Source: Eisenbergiella porci (GTDB taxonomy: Bacteria; Bacillota; Clostridia; Lachnospirales; Lachnospiraceae). Taken from it: a stretch of DNA of 36,406 bases. Below, piece after piece: positions 25,301 to 33,018 of this stretch. The position numbers were made by a program, and so were the translations under genes. Positions within the stretch are counted from its first letter, which is position 1, and the number at the start of each line of letters is the position of its first letter. The notes beneath the pieces are model-generated. The model saw nothing but the letters and a program-made list of their open reading frames with translations, was not told where the DNA came from and made no database searches. The stretch is from positions 1-36,406 of the forward strand of contig NZ_VUMI01000055.1 in NCBI RefSeq assembly GCF_009696275.1. Reading direction: 5' to 3'.

Positions 25301-27030
25301 TCGCCGTCCCCGATGGTAATGGTATCGCCTTGACGGGTAATGGGCTGGCCGGACAGATCGGGAGCCTGGGCCTGTTCCTCTTGAGCAACGCGCTCCACAT
25401 CTGCGGTCACTTGCTGGATGAACGGGTCCTGATCCAACTTTTCGGGGTCAACTACCTGACCGCCCACGATCCCGCGCTGTTCCAGGGCTTCCCGGATAGC
25501 AATAGGGTCAATATCATCAAAGCGGTTCTGTTCTTCTTCTGTAAAAAACCGATCCTCCTTGATGAGCTGGGCAATCCGGCGCTGTACCTTTGCCCACGGC
25601 AAATCCGTGGCAGCAGCCGGAACCGGAAAGGCCGGAAGATCATCGCCATACTCTTGCTTCAGCCATGCCGCCGTATCCTTATCGCGGGCATGATTTTTCA
25701 TATAACGGACAACGGCCTGCTTGCTTCTGATGTCGCCATTCCATTCCTGGAGTGCTGCATCAATAGCGGCCTGGGTATCCACGGGCCGCGCCAGTTCCGG
25801 GGCCGGTTTTGCAGGCTCCGGTTGGGGCATAGAAAAAGCGGAGGGCTGTCGGCTCTCCGCTTGCTGGATATTCTGGATTTGCCCCTGCTCAGACAGGAAC
25901 AGGTTTAATGTCAGTTGTTGATAAGCTCCGTCAGGATAATCTCCTCCGCCTGGGCCTTGCAGTTGTTCATCAGGCCCACCCAGCGCATCGGGTGGCTGTA
26001 TTTCAGGCTCTCCGTTGCGCCCGCCGCTTTCGCCAGCTCTGGGATCATCTGCTCCAGACGGCTGTTCGCTGCCTCGTCTATCTCCTGCAGGTGCGCTGTC
26101 AGCTTCCCGGTCAGAAGAAGGTTGTTGTAAAGCACCGTCCGATGTTCCTTCAGATAGGTTTTCCGCATCCTGCCATACTTGCCCAGAGGCTTCTGCGGAG
26201 GCTGTTCCTCCAAGATAAGTGTGGGAATCTGATAATCCCCGTTCTGGATATAATGCAGTTCGTTCATTTGCCTGGCTCCTTTCATATTCGTAGTGTTTGA
26301 TGGTTGCGCCAATCTGCCGCAGCACTTCCTGGCTGGACTGGCTGACCGCTGTACCCAAAGCTGTGACCACGGCGGGGGTATTGAAATCAAAAATACTCAG
26401 GAAATCCTCATGCTCGAAATAGGCTTCCGGCTCCAGTCCGCAGCGGGACATCAGCGCGTAAGTGATGCTGACGGTGGCGGCACTTCGGAAGGCTACTCCG
26501 ATGTTGAAATCATCATATTCCTCCAGGAAGGAACCGTCAACGATGTGGAGAATGTCACGCTGGTTCTCTGACCAATATTCATCAGCAAGCTGGGCAGCCA
26601 CCTTTTCCAGTTGGTCGGCAAGGCCGTGTTCTGCTGGAATATCATAGGCTTTTTCCAGCGTCTCCGTCACCGGGGCTTCATGTTCCGGGCGATACTGCCA
26701 GAGATAAAGTTGACGGGCGTTTTCACGCCCGCCGGTATCGGAAACATCAAACACATAGCGCAGTTTCGGTCGGTCGCCGCTGTCATCCAGGAGAGCAATT
26801 CCCTTGGAACCACGCCGCACATAACGGCCCATTGTATTGTTCCAGAGGTCATATTCTGCACAGGCGGTAGCATCGGGCCGCTGGGCAAAAATCATCATCT
26901 GCTCCGGGAACGGATACTTATAAAGCCGGGCTGCGGTGGTAAGAAAAGCCGTCCATCGCTGGAAGCTGCCGGTCAGCCCGGCGGCTACCTGTTCGGCCAT
27001 CTGTGCATAGCTTTGCAGTTTACTCGGCAT
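19381..27030 (-). CDS. Giant DarB-like methylase/SNF2 helicase
   Basis: A 2549-residue protein of the DarB-like class, thought to protect transferred DNA from restriction. In order: an N-terminal ArdC-like part (about 20-80), a low-complexity polar region (about 255-375), two related KVGDTV-type beta domains near 610 and 797, an N6-adenine methylase core (EPACGVGN near 1024, NVPFG near 1088 in place of NPPY), and a superfamily 2 helicase with Walker A HEVGAGKT near 1700, DEAH near 1864 and GRIERQGN near 2228. The ATG at 27030 has AGGAGG six bases upstream and overlaps the TTRAP-type gene. The low-complexity region coincides with a tnpV gene in another frame. It is intact despite its size. Confidence 0.9.
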   Translation of the reverse strand: MPSKLQSYAQMAEQVAAGLTGSFQRWTAFLTTAARLYKYPFPEQMMIFAQRPDATACAEYDLWNNTMGRYVRRGSKGIALLDDSGDRPKLRYVFDVSDTGGRENARQLYLWQYRPEHEAPVTETLEKAYDIPAEHGLADQLEKVAAQLADEYWSENQRDILHIVDGSFLEEYDDFNIGVAFRSAATVSITYALMSRCGLEPEAYFEHEDFLSIFDFNTPAVVTALGTAVSQSSQEVLRQIGATIKHYEYERSQANERTALYPERGLSDSHTYLGGTASAEASGQVWQDAENLSEGTSDGALQQPSSDREADSAPAGDRRGSEQPSGADDPRAGESGGRNGEPEIQPPDALGGPDEQLQGPGGGDYPDGAYQQLTLNLFLSEQGQIQNIQQAESRQPSAFSMPQPEPAKPAPELARPVDTQAAIDAALQEWNGDIRSKQAVVRYMKNHARDKDTAAWLKQEYGDDLPAFPVPAAATDLPWAKVQRRIAQLIKEDRFFTEEEQNRFDDIDPIAIREALEQRGIVGGQVVDPEKLDQDPFIQQVTADVERVAQEEQAQAPDLSGQPITRQGDTITIGDGETTHEVDITVSDEEWQQIQDALPDTAGRSQQVPPYHVGDTVYLDDTAFEITSIGLFDVQLRDPALSIPIFRAESKERFEQLLQKDLRNGSITEFLSADSSKANDDLREVLTSGLLTDRDKAYISGWLRSGEGNKRISQRLSETFAGRTETMELVTGDTADFSTSTTGMEVEIQDKYDTKLGISWDETARLLRALYQQGLDGLSPETKLPAPAHLEGVPTYKVGDTVKLPFADREISGTIGYIGDMDVRIDTGPYSWSHETFNREIFEERLRQDERNARLFAPEPAKDERMEFSSETVTVYPGYKNGLPYDVVIERLHVEEPEHDPPSQVPTENFRITDDHLGEGGSKAKFRMNVDAIRTLQEIEAQGRSATPAEQEVLSRYVGWGGLADAFDESKPGWANEYQELLTLLTPEEYASARASTLNAHYTSPTVIRAIYEAVGNMGFTAGNILEPACGVGNFFGMLPEEMTGSRLYGVELDSVSGRIAKQLYPKADITVAGFETTDRRDFYDLAIGNVPFGQYKVSDRAYDKLGFSIHDYFFAKALDQVRPGGVIAFVTSRYTMDKQSPEVRRYIAQRAELLGAIRLPNNAFRANAGTDVVSDIIFLQKRDRPIDIEPDWVHLGQNEDGFAINSYFVDHPEMILGRQTSESTQYGRQDFTVAPIEGLELADQLHDAVKYIRGTYQEAELPELGEGEEIDTSIPADPNVKNYSYAVVDGEVYFRENSRMVKPDLNATAEARVKGMVALRDCVHQLIDLQMDEYTPDSSIREKQEELKRLYDAFSAKYGLINDRGNRLAFSDDSSYYLLCALEVLDEDGKLERKADMFTKRTIKPHKAVTTVDTASEALAVSIAEKARVDMEYMSQLTGKPTEEIAAELTGVIFKDPAYGSDPLSGWQTADEYLSGNVRQKLRAAQRAAERDPAFAVNVEALKAAQPKDLDASEIEVRLGATWIDKEYIRQFMYETFDTPRYLRGSIDVNYSAYTAEWQITGKTQIPYNNIAAYTTYGTDRANAYRILEDSLNLRDVRIYDTVEDADGRERRVLNAKETTLAAQKQQAIRDAFKDWIWRDPERRQALVRQYNEEMNSTRPREYDGSHIVFSGMNPEITLREHQKSAIAHVLYGGNTLLAHEVGAGKTFEMVAAAMESKRLGLCQKSIFVVPNHLTEQWASEFLRLYPSANILVTTKKDFEAHRRKKFCARIATGDYDAIIIGHSQFERIPISKERQERLLQEQIAEITEGISEVESSGGERFTVKQLERTKRGLEARLEKLQADHRKDDVITFEQLGVDRLFVDEAHNYKNLFLYTKMRNVAGLSTTDAQKSSDMFAKCRYMDEITGSRGVVFATGTPVSNSMTELYTMQRYLQYDRLQELGMTHFDCWASRFGETVTALELAPEGTGYRARTRFSKFFNLPELMTLFKEVADIKTSDQLHLPTPEVEYHTVVAKPTEHQQEMVQALSERAALVHGGSVDPSTDNMLKITSDGRKLGLDQRIINPLLPDETGTKVNQCVANIMQIWRDGQAEKLTQLVFCDISTPKPAPSKKVAKAVSGNLDSPEIHALETAIPMPEPEPEFSVYEDIRQKLIAGGVPPEQIAFIHEANTEVRKKELFSKVRTGQVRVLIGSTSKMGAGTNVQDRLVALHDLDCPWRPGDLEQRKGRIERQGNQNERVHVFRYVTEGTFDAYLWQTVENKQKFISQIMTSKSPVRSCDDVDETALSFAEIKALCAGDPRIKERMDLEVDVSRLKLMKADHQSKQFRLEDNLLKYFPEQIEKDKGFIAGLQADMQTLAAHPHPEDGFAGMEIRGDTLVDKENAGAALLDACKEVKSSEPVQIGSYRGFTMFVSFNAFEKQYELTLRGEMSHKTTLGSDPRGNLIRIDNALAQMPGRMASVQAQMDNLYQQQEAARAEVGKPFPHEQELQEKSARLAALDMALNIDGRGRSQPEPSAIAKSERPSVLDRLKTPPVHGTPDRPHKKEMEVR
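25911..26267 (-). CDS. tnpV: TnpV-like protein encoded inside the giant helicase gene
   Basis: A 118-residue protein resembling transposon-encoded TnpV. It starts MNELHYIQNGDYQIPTL, continues with LGKYGRMRKTYLKEHR and a long helical part (LTGKLTAHLQEIDEAANSRL), and ends PMRWVGLMNNCKAQAEEI. AAAGGAG stands eight bases before the ATG at 26267. The whole gene lies on the same strand as the giant helicase gene, in another frame, over its low-complexity region. The composition (aromatics, ordered helices) looks like real protein, whereas the host frame here is rich in Gly, Asp, Ser and Pro. The role of TnpV is not established. Confidence 0.75.
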   Translation of the reverse strand: MNELHYIQNGDYQIPTLILEEQPPQKPLGKYGRMRKTYLKEHRTVLYNNLLLTGKLTAHLQEIDEAANSRLEQMIPELAKAAGATESLKYSHPMRWVGLMNNCKAQAEEIILTELINN

Positions 27031-27256
27031 CCGCGTCCTCCTTGTCATCGAAGTCCGGGTACAGCTCCAGTGCCGCAAAGTCCGCATCCGTCATGGCAGA
27101 GAGCTTTTCCAGCGTGGAATCGGTGATAGCTGTCAGCTCCATTTCGTCCGGTTCCAGGTATTCCCGCATCTCCTTTAAGGCGTCCATCAGGCCCTGGCGC
27201 GTACCGGTGTTGTAAATGCACATCAGATTGATCTCGTCAAAAGTAAAGTTTCCCAT
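27020..27256 (-). CDS. TTRAP-type transposon-transfer assisting protein
   Basis: A 78-residue acidic protein matching the TTRAP family (putative transposon-transfer assisting protein): FDEINLMCIYNTGTRQGL, MREYLEPDEMEL, DFAALELYPDFDD. The molecular role is unknown. It starts two bases after the stop of the ArdC-like gene and its end overlaps the giant helicase gene by 11 bases, so the three form one antirestriction-like unit. Confidence 0.82.
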   Translation of the reverse strand: MGNFTFDEINLMCIYNTGTRQGLMDALKEMREYLEPDEMELTAITDSTLEKLSAMTDADFAALELYPDFDDKEDADAE

Positions 27257-27257
27257 A

Positions 27258-29453
27258 TCAAATCTCCCTTTCCGCGCTCTTTTTGGGCGCTGTCTTTTTG
27301 TGTTCCTGTTTCGGCTGGCTGTGAAGCTGCTCCATCACGGACTTTTTCTTTTCCCGGTCCTCCCGGTGGACAGCCTCGGCCAAATCCATCAGTGAAATAG
27401 GCTGCCCGGAACGGGCCTGCTGTTCCAGCTCGGCCACGGTCTGCCGGGGACCGTTATTGATGATGCCGTCAATCATGCCGTAATCGTCCTCCACAGACAT
27501 CTCTGCATTTTTTAACGGATTATCTTGGGGCAGAAAGCCAGGAAGCTCCTGAAATCCAACGCTGTCGCAGTAGTGACAAGATACCACGCCGTTTTGCTTG
27601 ACGGCAACGATGTCGCTGACGCTAAGAGAGGCGCTGTGATAGTCTGCCGGATGATGGAGATTGAATGTCTCATAAAGCATTTCCAGTTTTTGTTCCGTAG
27701 TTCCTTTTTCCGTAAGCTGTCCGGTATAGATCAGATCGTAATTACCGCGCTCAATGGCCAATCCGTGAGACTGCATCCAGTCCACATTCATAAACCGCAC
27801 GTTGTTCGGGTCCTCACGGCTTACCTGATAAATAGCAAAACAGTCGCCTGTGTGGGCCAGGAAAGCGGCTTCCCGTTCTTCCTGATGCTGCTGACGCTCC
27901 ATGATTTTTTCATGGAACATGGAGCTTTGCTCCCATTCCTCGCGGGAAATAGCAAAGACGGTGCCTGGAGCCTGGGTTTCAAATTCCTCCTGGTCAAACA
28001 GCATTTCCGCGCTACCTCCGCTCACTATGGCATAGACAGTCAAATCCATATCGTACAGCTCCAAGGCCCTTTCTTTAGAGAGGGGAAGCATATCACCGTC
28101 CATGTAGCCGCAGGCTTCCAGATCGGCCGCTTGCAGGACTTCATCCGGCATGGGATATTCGTCCAGCGCCTGCTCCGGTGCATCCGGCAACATGGAGGTA
28201 GGCGGAACCTGGCTTTCCGGGAAGGGTGTTTTCTGCTCAATGGAAGCTTCAACTGTCTGGACGGAAACGGAAACATCCTGCACTTGATCTTCCTCGCACG
28301 GAGCCACCTCACTTTGCATCTGCTGGCTGGCAGGCTGCGGCTCGGCAGCCTCCGCCGTCAGGTCAATGCCACGTTCCTTGCAAATCTCTGCAAAATGGCG
28401 GTCAATGTCCGTAATCAGACCATTGGCCGTCTTATTGATGGTTTCCAGACTGGCCCGGAGTTCCGACAGTTCCTTGCCCTTGCTCCAGGAGGCGATATAG
28501 CCGAAGCTGTTCTCGCCGGTCTGGATGCCATAATACTGGCAGACGGCGTAGGAGACGCTTTCGGCCTCCACTTCCTCGGTATTCCGGCTTTTGATTGCGT
28601 CCTGTACCACAGAGGTATCTTCCTCAACTTCAAGCCGCCATTCAAACTGGTTCTCATCCACATACCGCCAACCGGCGTCAGCCGCAAAAGCCTCCGCAGC
28701 AGCTCCCGTTTCAAAGCCCTGGCTGTAATCGTGCCGGGTGCTGCCCTCACTCACCATAACCACTTTCCATGATGGAACAGCCTCAGTTTTCTCCGGGTTG
28801 TGGAGCTTCGCGTGGGTGATCTCATGAATTGCAGCTGAGATTGTCTGAACCTCGCTCATGCCTGTGCGGATGGCAATGCGCTGGTTTTCCGTATCAAAAT
28901 AGCCGTCCATATTGGCGGCCATCGGCTCCATTTCTATCGGAACCGGGGAAGAACGGCGCAGGGCCTCCATGAAAATCTCATAGTGCTGCACATTTCCGGT
29001 CAGGTCGCTGGCAAGCTGGGGCAACGGCCTGCCCTCCGTCTGTGATACATCAAATACGGACACCACCTTGAACATGGGTATCTGGACTTCTTTTTCCTCC
29101 ACAATGGCATTGCCGTCCTTGTCCAGAAGCGGGGCCTTGGTGTCGGGATCGCGCTTGATTTCCTCCACCTTTTTCTTATAGGGCGTGGGCGCAATAATCT
29201 TGATACCCTTTTCACCGCGTTTCACATGGCGGCCAAACTGATCGCGCCACTTGTTGAAACCGGCCACTTGAGTGGCGTCCGGTTTTTGCATATGAATGAG
29301 CATTACGTTGTTGACGGAATAATGATGGAATCGGGACATGACGCGGAGGTACTGCATATATTTGTCGCTCTGAAACAGGTCTTTGATGCCCTGCTCAATG
29401 CCCTCGGTGATCTCCCGTAATCGTTCTTTATTGGTAACTTTCTGCTCTGGCAT
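27258..29453 (-). CDS. ArdC-like/metallopeptidase/YodL/DUF4316 protein
   Basis: A 731-residue multidomain backbone protein. The N-terminal ArdC-like part (about 1-170: YSVNNVMLIHMQKPDATQVAG, RGEKGIKIIAPTPYKKK) binds single-stranded DNA in characterised relatives. A zincin-like HEITHAKLH follows near residue 215. After a variable linker (about 375-455) come YodL-like repeats (FAIYQVSREDPNNVRFMNVDW) and a DUF4316 C-terminus with basic tail. By analogy with ArdC it may shield incoming DNA from restriction. GGAAGGAG precedes the ATG. The cargo gene at 29541 separates it from the topoisomerase group. Confidence 0.85.
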   Translation of the reverse strand: MPEQKVTNKERLREITEGIEQGIKDLFQSDKYMQYLRVMSRFHHYSVNNVMLIHMQKPDATQVAGFNKWRDQFGRHVKRGEKGIKIIAPTPYKKKVEEIKRDPDTKAPLLDKDGNAIVEEKEVQIPMFKVVSVFDVSQTEGRPLPQLASDLTGNVQHYEIFMEALRRSSPVPIEMEPMAANMDGYFDTENQRIAIRTGMSEVQTISAAIHEITHAKLHNPEKTEAVPSWKVVMVSEGSTRHDYSQGFETGAAAEAFAADAGWRYVDENQFEWRLEVEEDTSVVQDAIKSRNTEEVEAESVSYAVCQYYGIQTGENSFGYIASWSKGKELSELRASLETINKTANGLITDIDRHFAEICKERGIDLTAEAAEPQPASQQMQSEVAPCEEDQVQDVSVSVQTVEASIEQKTPFPESQVPPTSMLPDAPEQALDEYPMPDEVLQAADLEACGYMDGDMLPLSKERALELYDMDLTVYAIVSGGSAEMLFDQEEFETQAPGTVFAISREEWEQSSMFHEKIMERQQHQEEREAAFLAHTGDCFAIYQVSREDPNNVRFMNVDWMQSHGLAIERGNYDLIYTGQLTEKGTTEQKLEMLYETFNLHHPADYHSASLSVSDIVAVKQNGVVSCHYCDSVGFQELPGFLPQDNPLKNAEMSVEDDYGMIDGIINNGPRQTVAELEQQARSGQPISLMDLAEAVHREDREKKKSVMEQLHSQPKQEHKKTAPKKSAEREI

Positions 29454-29488
29454 AGTTAGTCAGCTCCTTCCTGAATCAAGTTTTAGGC

Positions 29489-29521
29489 AAAAAAGGAGCA
29501 ACCGCTTCCGGTTGCTCCTTT
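29489..29521 (-). terminator. Strong terminator of cargo gene 2
   Basis: A perfect 13-bp stem (29492-29504 with 29509-29521) with a CTTC (plus strand) tetraloop, followed on the minus strand by six T. It ends the transcript of the gene at 29541-30377 and would interrupt ICE backbone transcription here. Confidence 0.9.
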
Positions 29522-29540
29522 GAGTGTTTTACCACTTATA

Positions 29541-30377
29541 TTAATAATAATATCTTTGATGATTAAATCGAACGCTATCTAAAGCCTTTTGTAATTCAGA
29601 AGAAATCCGCCCTTTTTCGTCACATAGCCCATAGGATCTGGCTAAGCGGTATGTTTTGTGCGAACTTTGAATGCGACCACCACATCGTAATAAGTAGCTA
29701 ACATCTTTTTCGTTGAGTTTTGCAAAGAAACTTAACACCCGATCCGAAAAGTTGTTAGGCAATAAAGACTGGATTGTCTTAATATAGTGAGATGTTTCTT
29801 GTGCCTCTTGGCGCATCTCTTGAAGGTTTTCGACTAGGAGATTGTATTCCGAGCTTTTTTCAGCTAATTCAGAACGATATTTTTGAAGCTCTGCTAATAA
29901 CTCTTCCGTTTTTCCTGACTTCGCATGCGCATCAAGGGTTGTTATTAAATTTTCTATAATATCAGAAATTTCATCTGTTTTTCCATGAAGTTCAGTCTCT
30001 TTTTCTGCCTGTCCAGAATCCAAATGATCTATACGAGAAAAAAGATTTTCAAATTTTTCGCCAAAGCGTTCTTCAATCCGTCCCAGTAGAACAGACTGAT
30101 CTTTCATAAAATCATATGAACTGTCATAAAACTTGCTGCTTGTCTCATCTGCCTTGAAGTAGAAAAAGATAGAGATAAAAATTGAAAAAAACGCAAGTAA
30201 CGTTGAGAGTATGCTATCTACAGTAAAGCCTGTACGATAAATTGAAAAACAGATGAGAACGGTAAAAATGATAGAAATAAGCGCAATTGTGACGGATATA
30301 ATAATTTTCACGATATCCTTAACAGTGCATTTTTTACCGCAGCCTGATTCATTATCTTTATTTTCTTGTTGACTCAC
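29541..30377 (-). CDS. Two-helix membrane protein with coiled coil (cargo gene 2)
   Basis: A 278-residue protein of unknown family. A short cytoplasmic N-terminus (Cys and Lys rich) is followed by two hydrophobic helices (about 23-48 and 58-75), a long coiled coil (about 80-205, heptads such as EERFGEKFENLFSRIDHL and LQKYRSELAEKSSEYNLLVENL) and a small C-terminal domain (FFAKLNEKDVSYLLRCGGRIQ...RLARSYGLCDEKGRISSEL) that looks like a winged helix. The GTG at 30377 is chosen because GGAGGGG lies five bases upstream. It is far more AT-rich than its neighbours and has its own terminator, so it is an insertion between backbone genes. Defence or entry exclusion is possible but unproven. Confidence 0.65.
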   Translation of the reverse strand: MSQQENKDNESGCGKKCTVKDIVKIIISVTIALISIIFTVLICFSIYRTGFTVDSILSTLLAFFSIFISIFFYFKADETSSKFYDSSYDFMKDQSVLLGRIEERFGEKFENLFSRIDHLDSGQAEKETELHGKTDEISDIIENLITTLDAHAKSGKTEELLAELQKYRSELAEKSSEYNLLVENLQEMRQEAQETSHYIKTIQSLLPNNFSDRVLSFFAKLNEKDVSYLLRCGGRIQSSHKTYRLARSYGLCDEKGRISSELQKALDSVRFNHQRYYY

Positions 30378-30439
30378 AAGCACCCCTCCATTCATGGCAT
30401 ATTATAGCATAAATTGTCATAATCAGATAGAATGATTTT

Positions 30440-30715
30440 TTATTTTTTGAAGTTTCTTGGCGGTGCACATCCAGCCATTTTAGCACGTGCACTAGCTGCT
30501 TTGCGGCGTTCTTCGCTGTACGGCTCCCGGACCAGCACACAGCCCTTGGGAACAATGTAACGGTTCGGGCCGTCCGGCTGGATCTGCTGCGGATATTTCT
30601 CAGACAGCCGGGCCAGCTTCTCCAGCAGCTTGGGGTCATGGGTATAAACGCTGGCTGTCAGTTCGGCCTGATTGTAGAGGATAATGGTTTCCTGTTCGTA
30701 TTTGGACAGCTTCAT
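30440..30715 (-). CDS. Small conserved ICE protein upstream of cargo gene 2
   Basis: A 91-residue basic soluble protein (YEQETIILYNQAELTASVYTH, then EKYPQQI, RYIVPKGCVLVREPYSEERRK). No functional family is recognised. The KxxxVREPYSEERR pattern recurs in small proteins beside topoisomerase genes of Tn1549-like elements, as I recall, so it is probably backbone. It begins six bases after the topoisomerase stop. Confidence 0.6.
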   Translation of the reverse strand: MKLSKYEQETIILYNQAELTASVYTHDPKLLEKLARLSEKYPQQIQPDGPNRYIVPKGCVLVREPYSEERRKAASARAKMAGCAPPRNFKK

Positions 30716-30721
30716 AGACTA

Positions 30722-32824
30722 TTACCTCTGCTTCGGACCGGCTGCGTCAAACTCCAGCTTGAAGCTCACATATTTGCCGCCGGTATCATCCAGCACCACC
30801 GTAGCGTCATAGGTCTTTCCGGTTTTTTCAGAGTAGCAGCCGGTGAGCCTTGCCCGTCCGTTGGACAGCAGCTCCGTCACCAGTGCCTTGGTCGGCTTCT
30901 TTCTCTTGGCCGTGAAAAACTTGTTTTCTTTCCAGATAGCAAAGCCGCAGTCCCGGTTTTCACAGACGAATCCCTTGCTGATCTCCACCACGGAGGCCCC
31001 GCAGCGGGGACATTTACCCAGACTCTCTTTATCGCTGGGAAACAGTGCAGCAGCATCTTTTACCGCCTCATAGCGGCCGGTTAATTCTGTGAGCATAGCA
31101 GAGATCTCAGAAAGAAACGCATCAGGCTCCGCACCGCCGCGCTCGATCTCTTTCAGGCGATGCTCCCACTCGGCAGTCATGGAGGGGGACTGTATCTGGT
31201 CCGGCAGTACCGTGATCAAGGCCACGCCCTCATGGGTAGGCATCAGATGGGTAGCCTTTTTGACCTTTTTTCGCTCTACAAAGCCCACCTTAATGAGCTT
31301 TTCCAGAATCCCGGCACGGGTGGCCGGTGTTCCCAGTCCTTTTCGCTCCGCATCCTCCGGCATTTCTCCGGCACCGGCAGTCTCCATCGCAGAAAGCAGC
31401 GTGTCCTCCGTAAAATGGGCCGGTGGAGAGGTTTTTCCCTCTTTCACGGCAGCAGTTACCACAGAGAGGGTGTCACCTTCAGAAAGAATCGGCAAAGCCT
31501 TGGCCTCCTTTTCCGGATCCGGCTTGTTTTTCAGAGTGTCTTTGTAATGCCCGTCCAGCTCCCGCCATCCGGGATTTAAGATAGCACGGCCTTTGGCCTT
31601 AAATTCCTGACCGGCACATTCTACCACAACAGAAGTTTCTGCATAGGCATGGGGCTGGCCCACAGCACACAGCAGCCGGGCAGAAATGAGCTGTAAAAGG
31701 GCCAGCTCTCCGGCAGGCAGGGCCGAAAGATCCGTTTCCCGGATACCCTGCGTGGGAATGATTGCGTGATGGTCGCTGACCTTGGAATCGTCAACAACCT
31801 GGGCGGAATTACAGCGAATGGTCAACTTCTCCGCAAACGGCATGGTTTCGGCAGTGTTATTGACCAGCATCGGCAGGCTTCCGGCCATATCCGAAGTCAG
31901 ATACCGGCTGTCGGTACGGGGGTAGGTTGCCAGCTTCTTTTCATAGAGGCTCTGTAAATAGTCCAGCGTCTGCTGGGCGGTGAATCCCAACAGCCGGTTG
32001 GCTTCTCGCTGAAGGGTCGTCAAATCATAGAGGGCAGGCGGCTTTTCTGCCTTTTCTTTGCGCTCCACGGATTTGACCGTGGCATGAGCTGCCGTGAGGC
32101 AAGCCGCTTGAAGGGCCTCCGCCTGGGTCTTGTCCGTGATCCGCTCCGATGCAGCCGTAAAATCAGGGAACGCCACTGTCACTGTATAAAACGGGGTCGG
32201 CTTGAAAGCGTCAATGGCCGCTTCCCGCTGAACGATCAGCGCAAGGGTTGGGGTCATCACTCGTCCAATGTTCAAGGTGCGGTGATACAAGGTGGAAAAA
32301 AGACGGGTGGCATTGATACCTACCAGCCAGTCTGCCCGCGCCCGGCACAGGGCCGCCTCATAAAGCCGGTCATAGTCCGCCGAGGGTTTCAAGTGGGCAA
32401 AACCGTCCCGAATGGCACTATCCTCCATTGAAGAAATCCAGAGCCGTTCCACCGGCTTTTTACAATTCGCCTGTTCATAGACCAGCCGGAAGATCAGCTC
32501 ACCTTCGCGCCCGGCATCAGTGGCGCACACCAGAGAGGCCACATCCGGACGTTCCATGAGCTTTTTCAGGGTATCAAACTGTTTTCTGCTGTCCGGGAGA
32601 ATGGTGTAGGCCCAATGCTCCGGCAGAATCGGCAGGTCGGCCAGCGTCCATTTGGCGTAGTTTTCTCCGTAGGCGGAGGCATCGGCCAATTCCACCAGAT
32701 GGCCCACGCACCAGGAGACAAGAAAACCGCCGCCCTCCAGATAGCCCTCCTTCCGGATATTCGCGCCGAGAACCGCAGCGATGGATTTTGCCACAGAGGG
32801 CTTTTCCGCAATGACCAGCTTCAT
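30722..32824 (-). CDS. topB: DNA topoisomerase III (type IA)
   Basis: A 700-residue type IA topoisomerase. The N-terminal TOPRIM domain (MKLVIAEKPSVAKSIA, ATDAGREGELIFR), the gate domains (IGRVMTPTLALI) and the active-site tyrosine near residue 301 (ATYPRTDSRYL) are intact. The C-terminal part has one zinc-ribbon-like unit (CPRCG...CENRDCGFAIW, about 605-635). It would relieve topological strain during single-strand transfer of the element. The ATG overlaps the stop of the Cys-rich peptide gene (ATGA), and GGAAGGAGG precedes it. Confidence 0.95.
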   Translation of the reverse strand: MKLVIAEKPSVAKSIAAVLGANIRKEGYLEGGGFLVSWCVGHLVELADASAYGENYAKWTLADLPILPEHWAYTILPDSRKQFDTLKKLMERPDVASLVCATDAGREGELIFRLVYEQANCKKPVERLWISSMEDSAIRDGFAHLKPSADYDRLYEAALCRARADWLVGINATRLFSTLYHRTLNIGRVMTPTLALIVQREAAIDAFKPTPFYTVTVAFPDFTAASERITDKTQAEALQAACLTAAHATVKSVERKEKAEKPPALYDLTTLQREANRLLGFTAQQTLDYLQSLYEKKLATYPRTDSRYLTSDMAGSLPMLVNNTAETMPFAEKLTIRCNSAQVVDDSKVSDHHAIIPTQGIRETDLSALPAGELALLQLISARLLCAVGQPHAYAETSVVVECAGQEFKAKGRAILNPGWRELDGHYKDTLKNKPDPEKEAKALPILSEGDTLSVVTAAVKEGKTSPPAHFTEDTLLSAMETAGAGEMPEDAERKGLGTPATRAGILEKLIKVGFVERKKVKKATHLMPTHEGVALITVLPDQIQSPSMTAEWEHRLKEIERGGAEPDAFLSEISAMLTELTGRYEAVKDAAALFPSDKESLGKCPRCGASVVEISKGFVCENRDCGFAIWKENKFFTAKRKKPTKALVTELLSNGRARLTGCYSEKTGKTYDATVVLDDTGGKYVSFKLEFDAAGPKQR

Positions 32825-33018
32825 TTCGTGGTTCCTCCTTCCTTGGGTTTGGGCTTGATGATAAGGTCACGATGACACAGGCCGAAACAAGCCCGTCCAT
32901 AGCTGGAGCAGCCATAGCAGCGGTGGTTTTTCGGCAGCGCCGAAGGGCAGGTTTCCCGCCCGCCCATCGGCTTCTGCTGCATCATGCGTTCAAAGGGACT
33001 GTTGGTGAAGTAGGTCAT
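32821..33018 (-). CDS. Cys-rich small ICE protein
   Basis: A 65-residue protein with ETCPSALPKNHRCYGCSSYGRACFGLCHRD. Five Cys and two His in a short span could bind a metal. The family is not recognised. It is linked by ATGA overlaps to the DUF4366 gene upstream and to topB downstream, so it is a genuine part of the backbone operon. No signal peptide is seen. Confidence 0.65.
   Translation of the reverse strand: MTYFTNSPFERMMQQKPMGGRETCPSALPKNHRCYGCSSYGRACFGLCHRDLIIKPKPKEGGTTK

Noticed and set aside
27525-28772. Plus-strand frame of 415 codons opposite the ArdC-like gene
   Set aside because: Antisense shadow of a gene with several recognisable domains.
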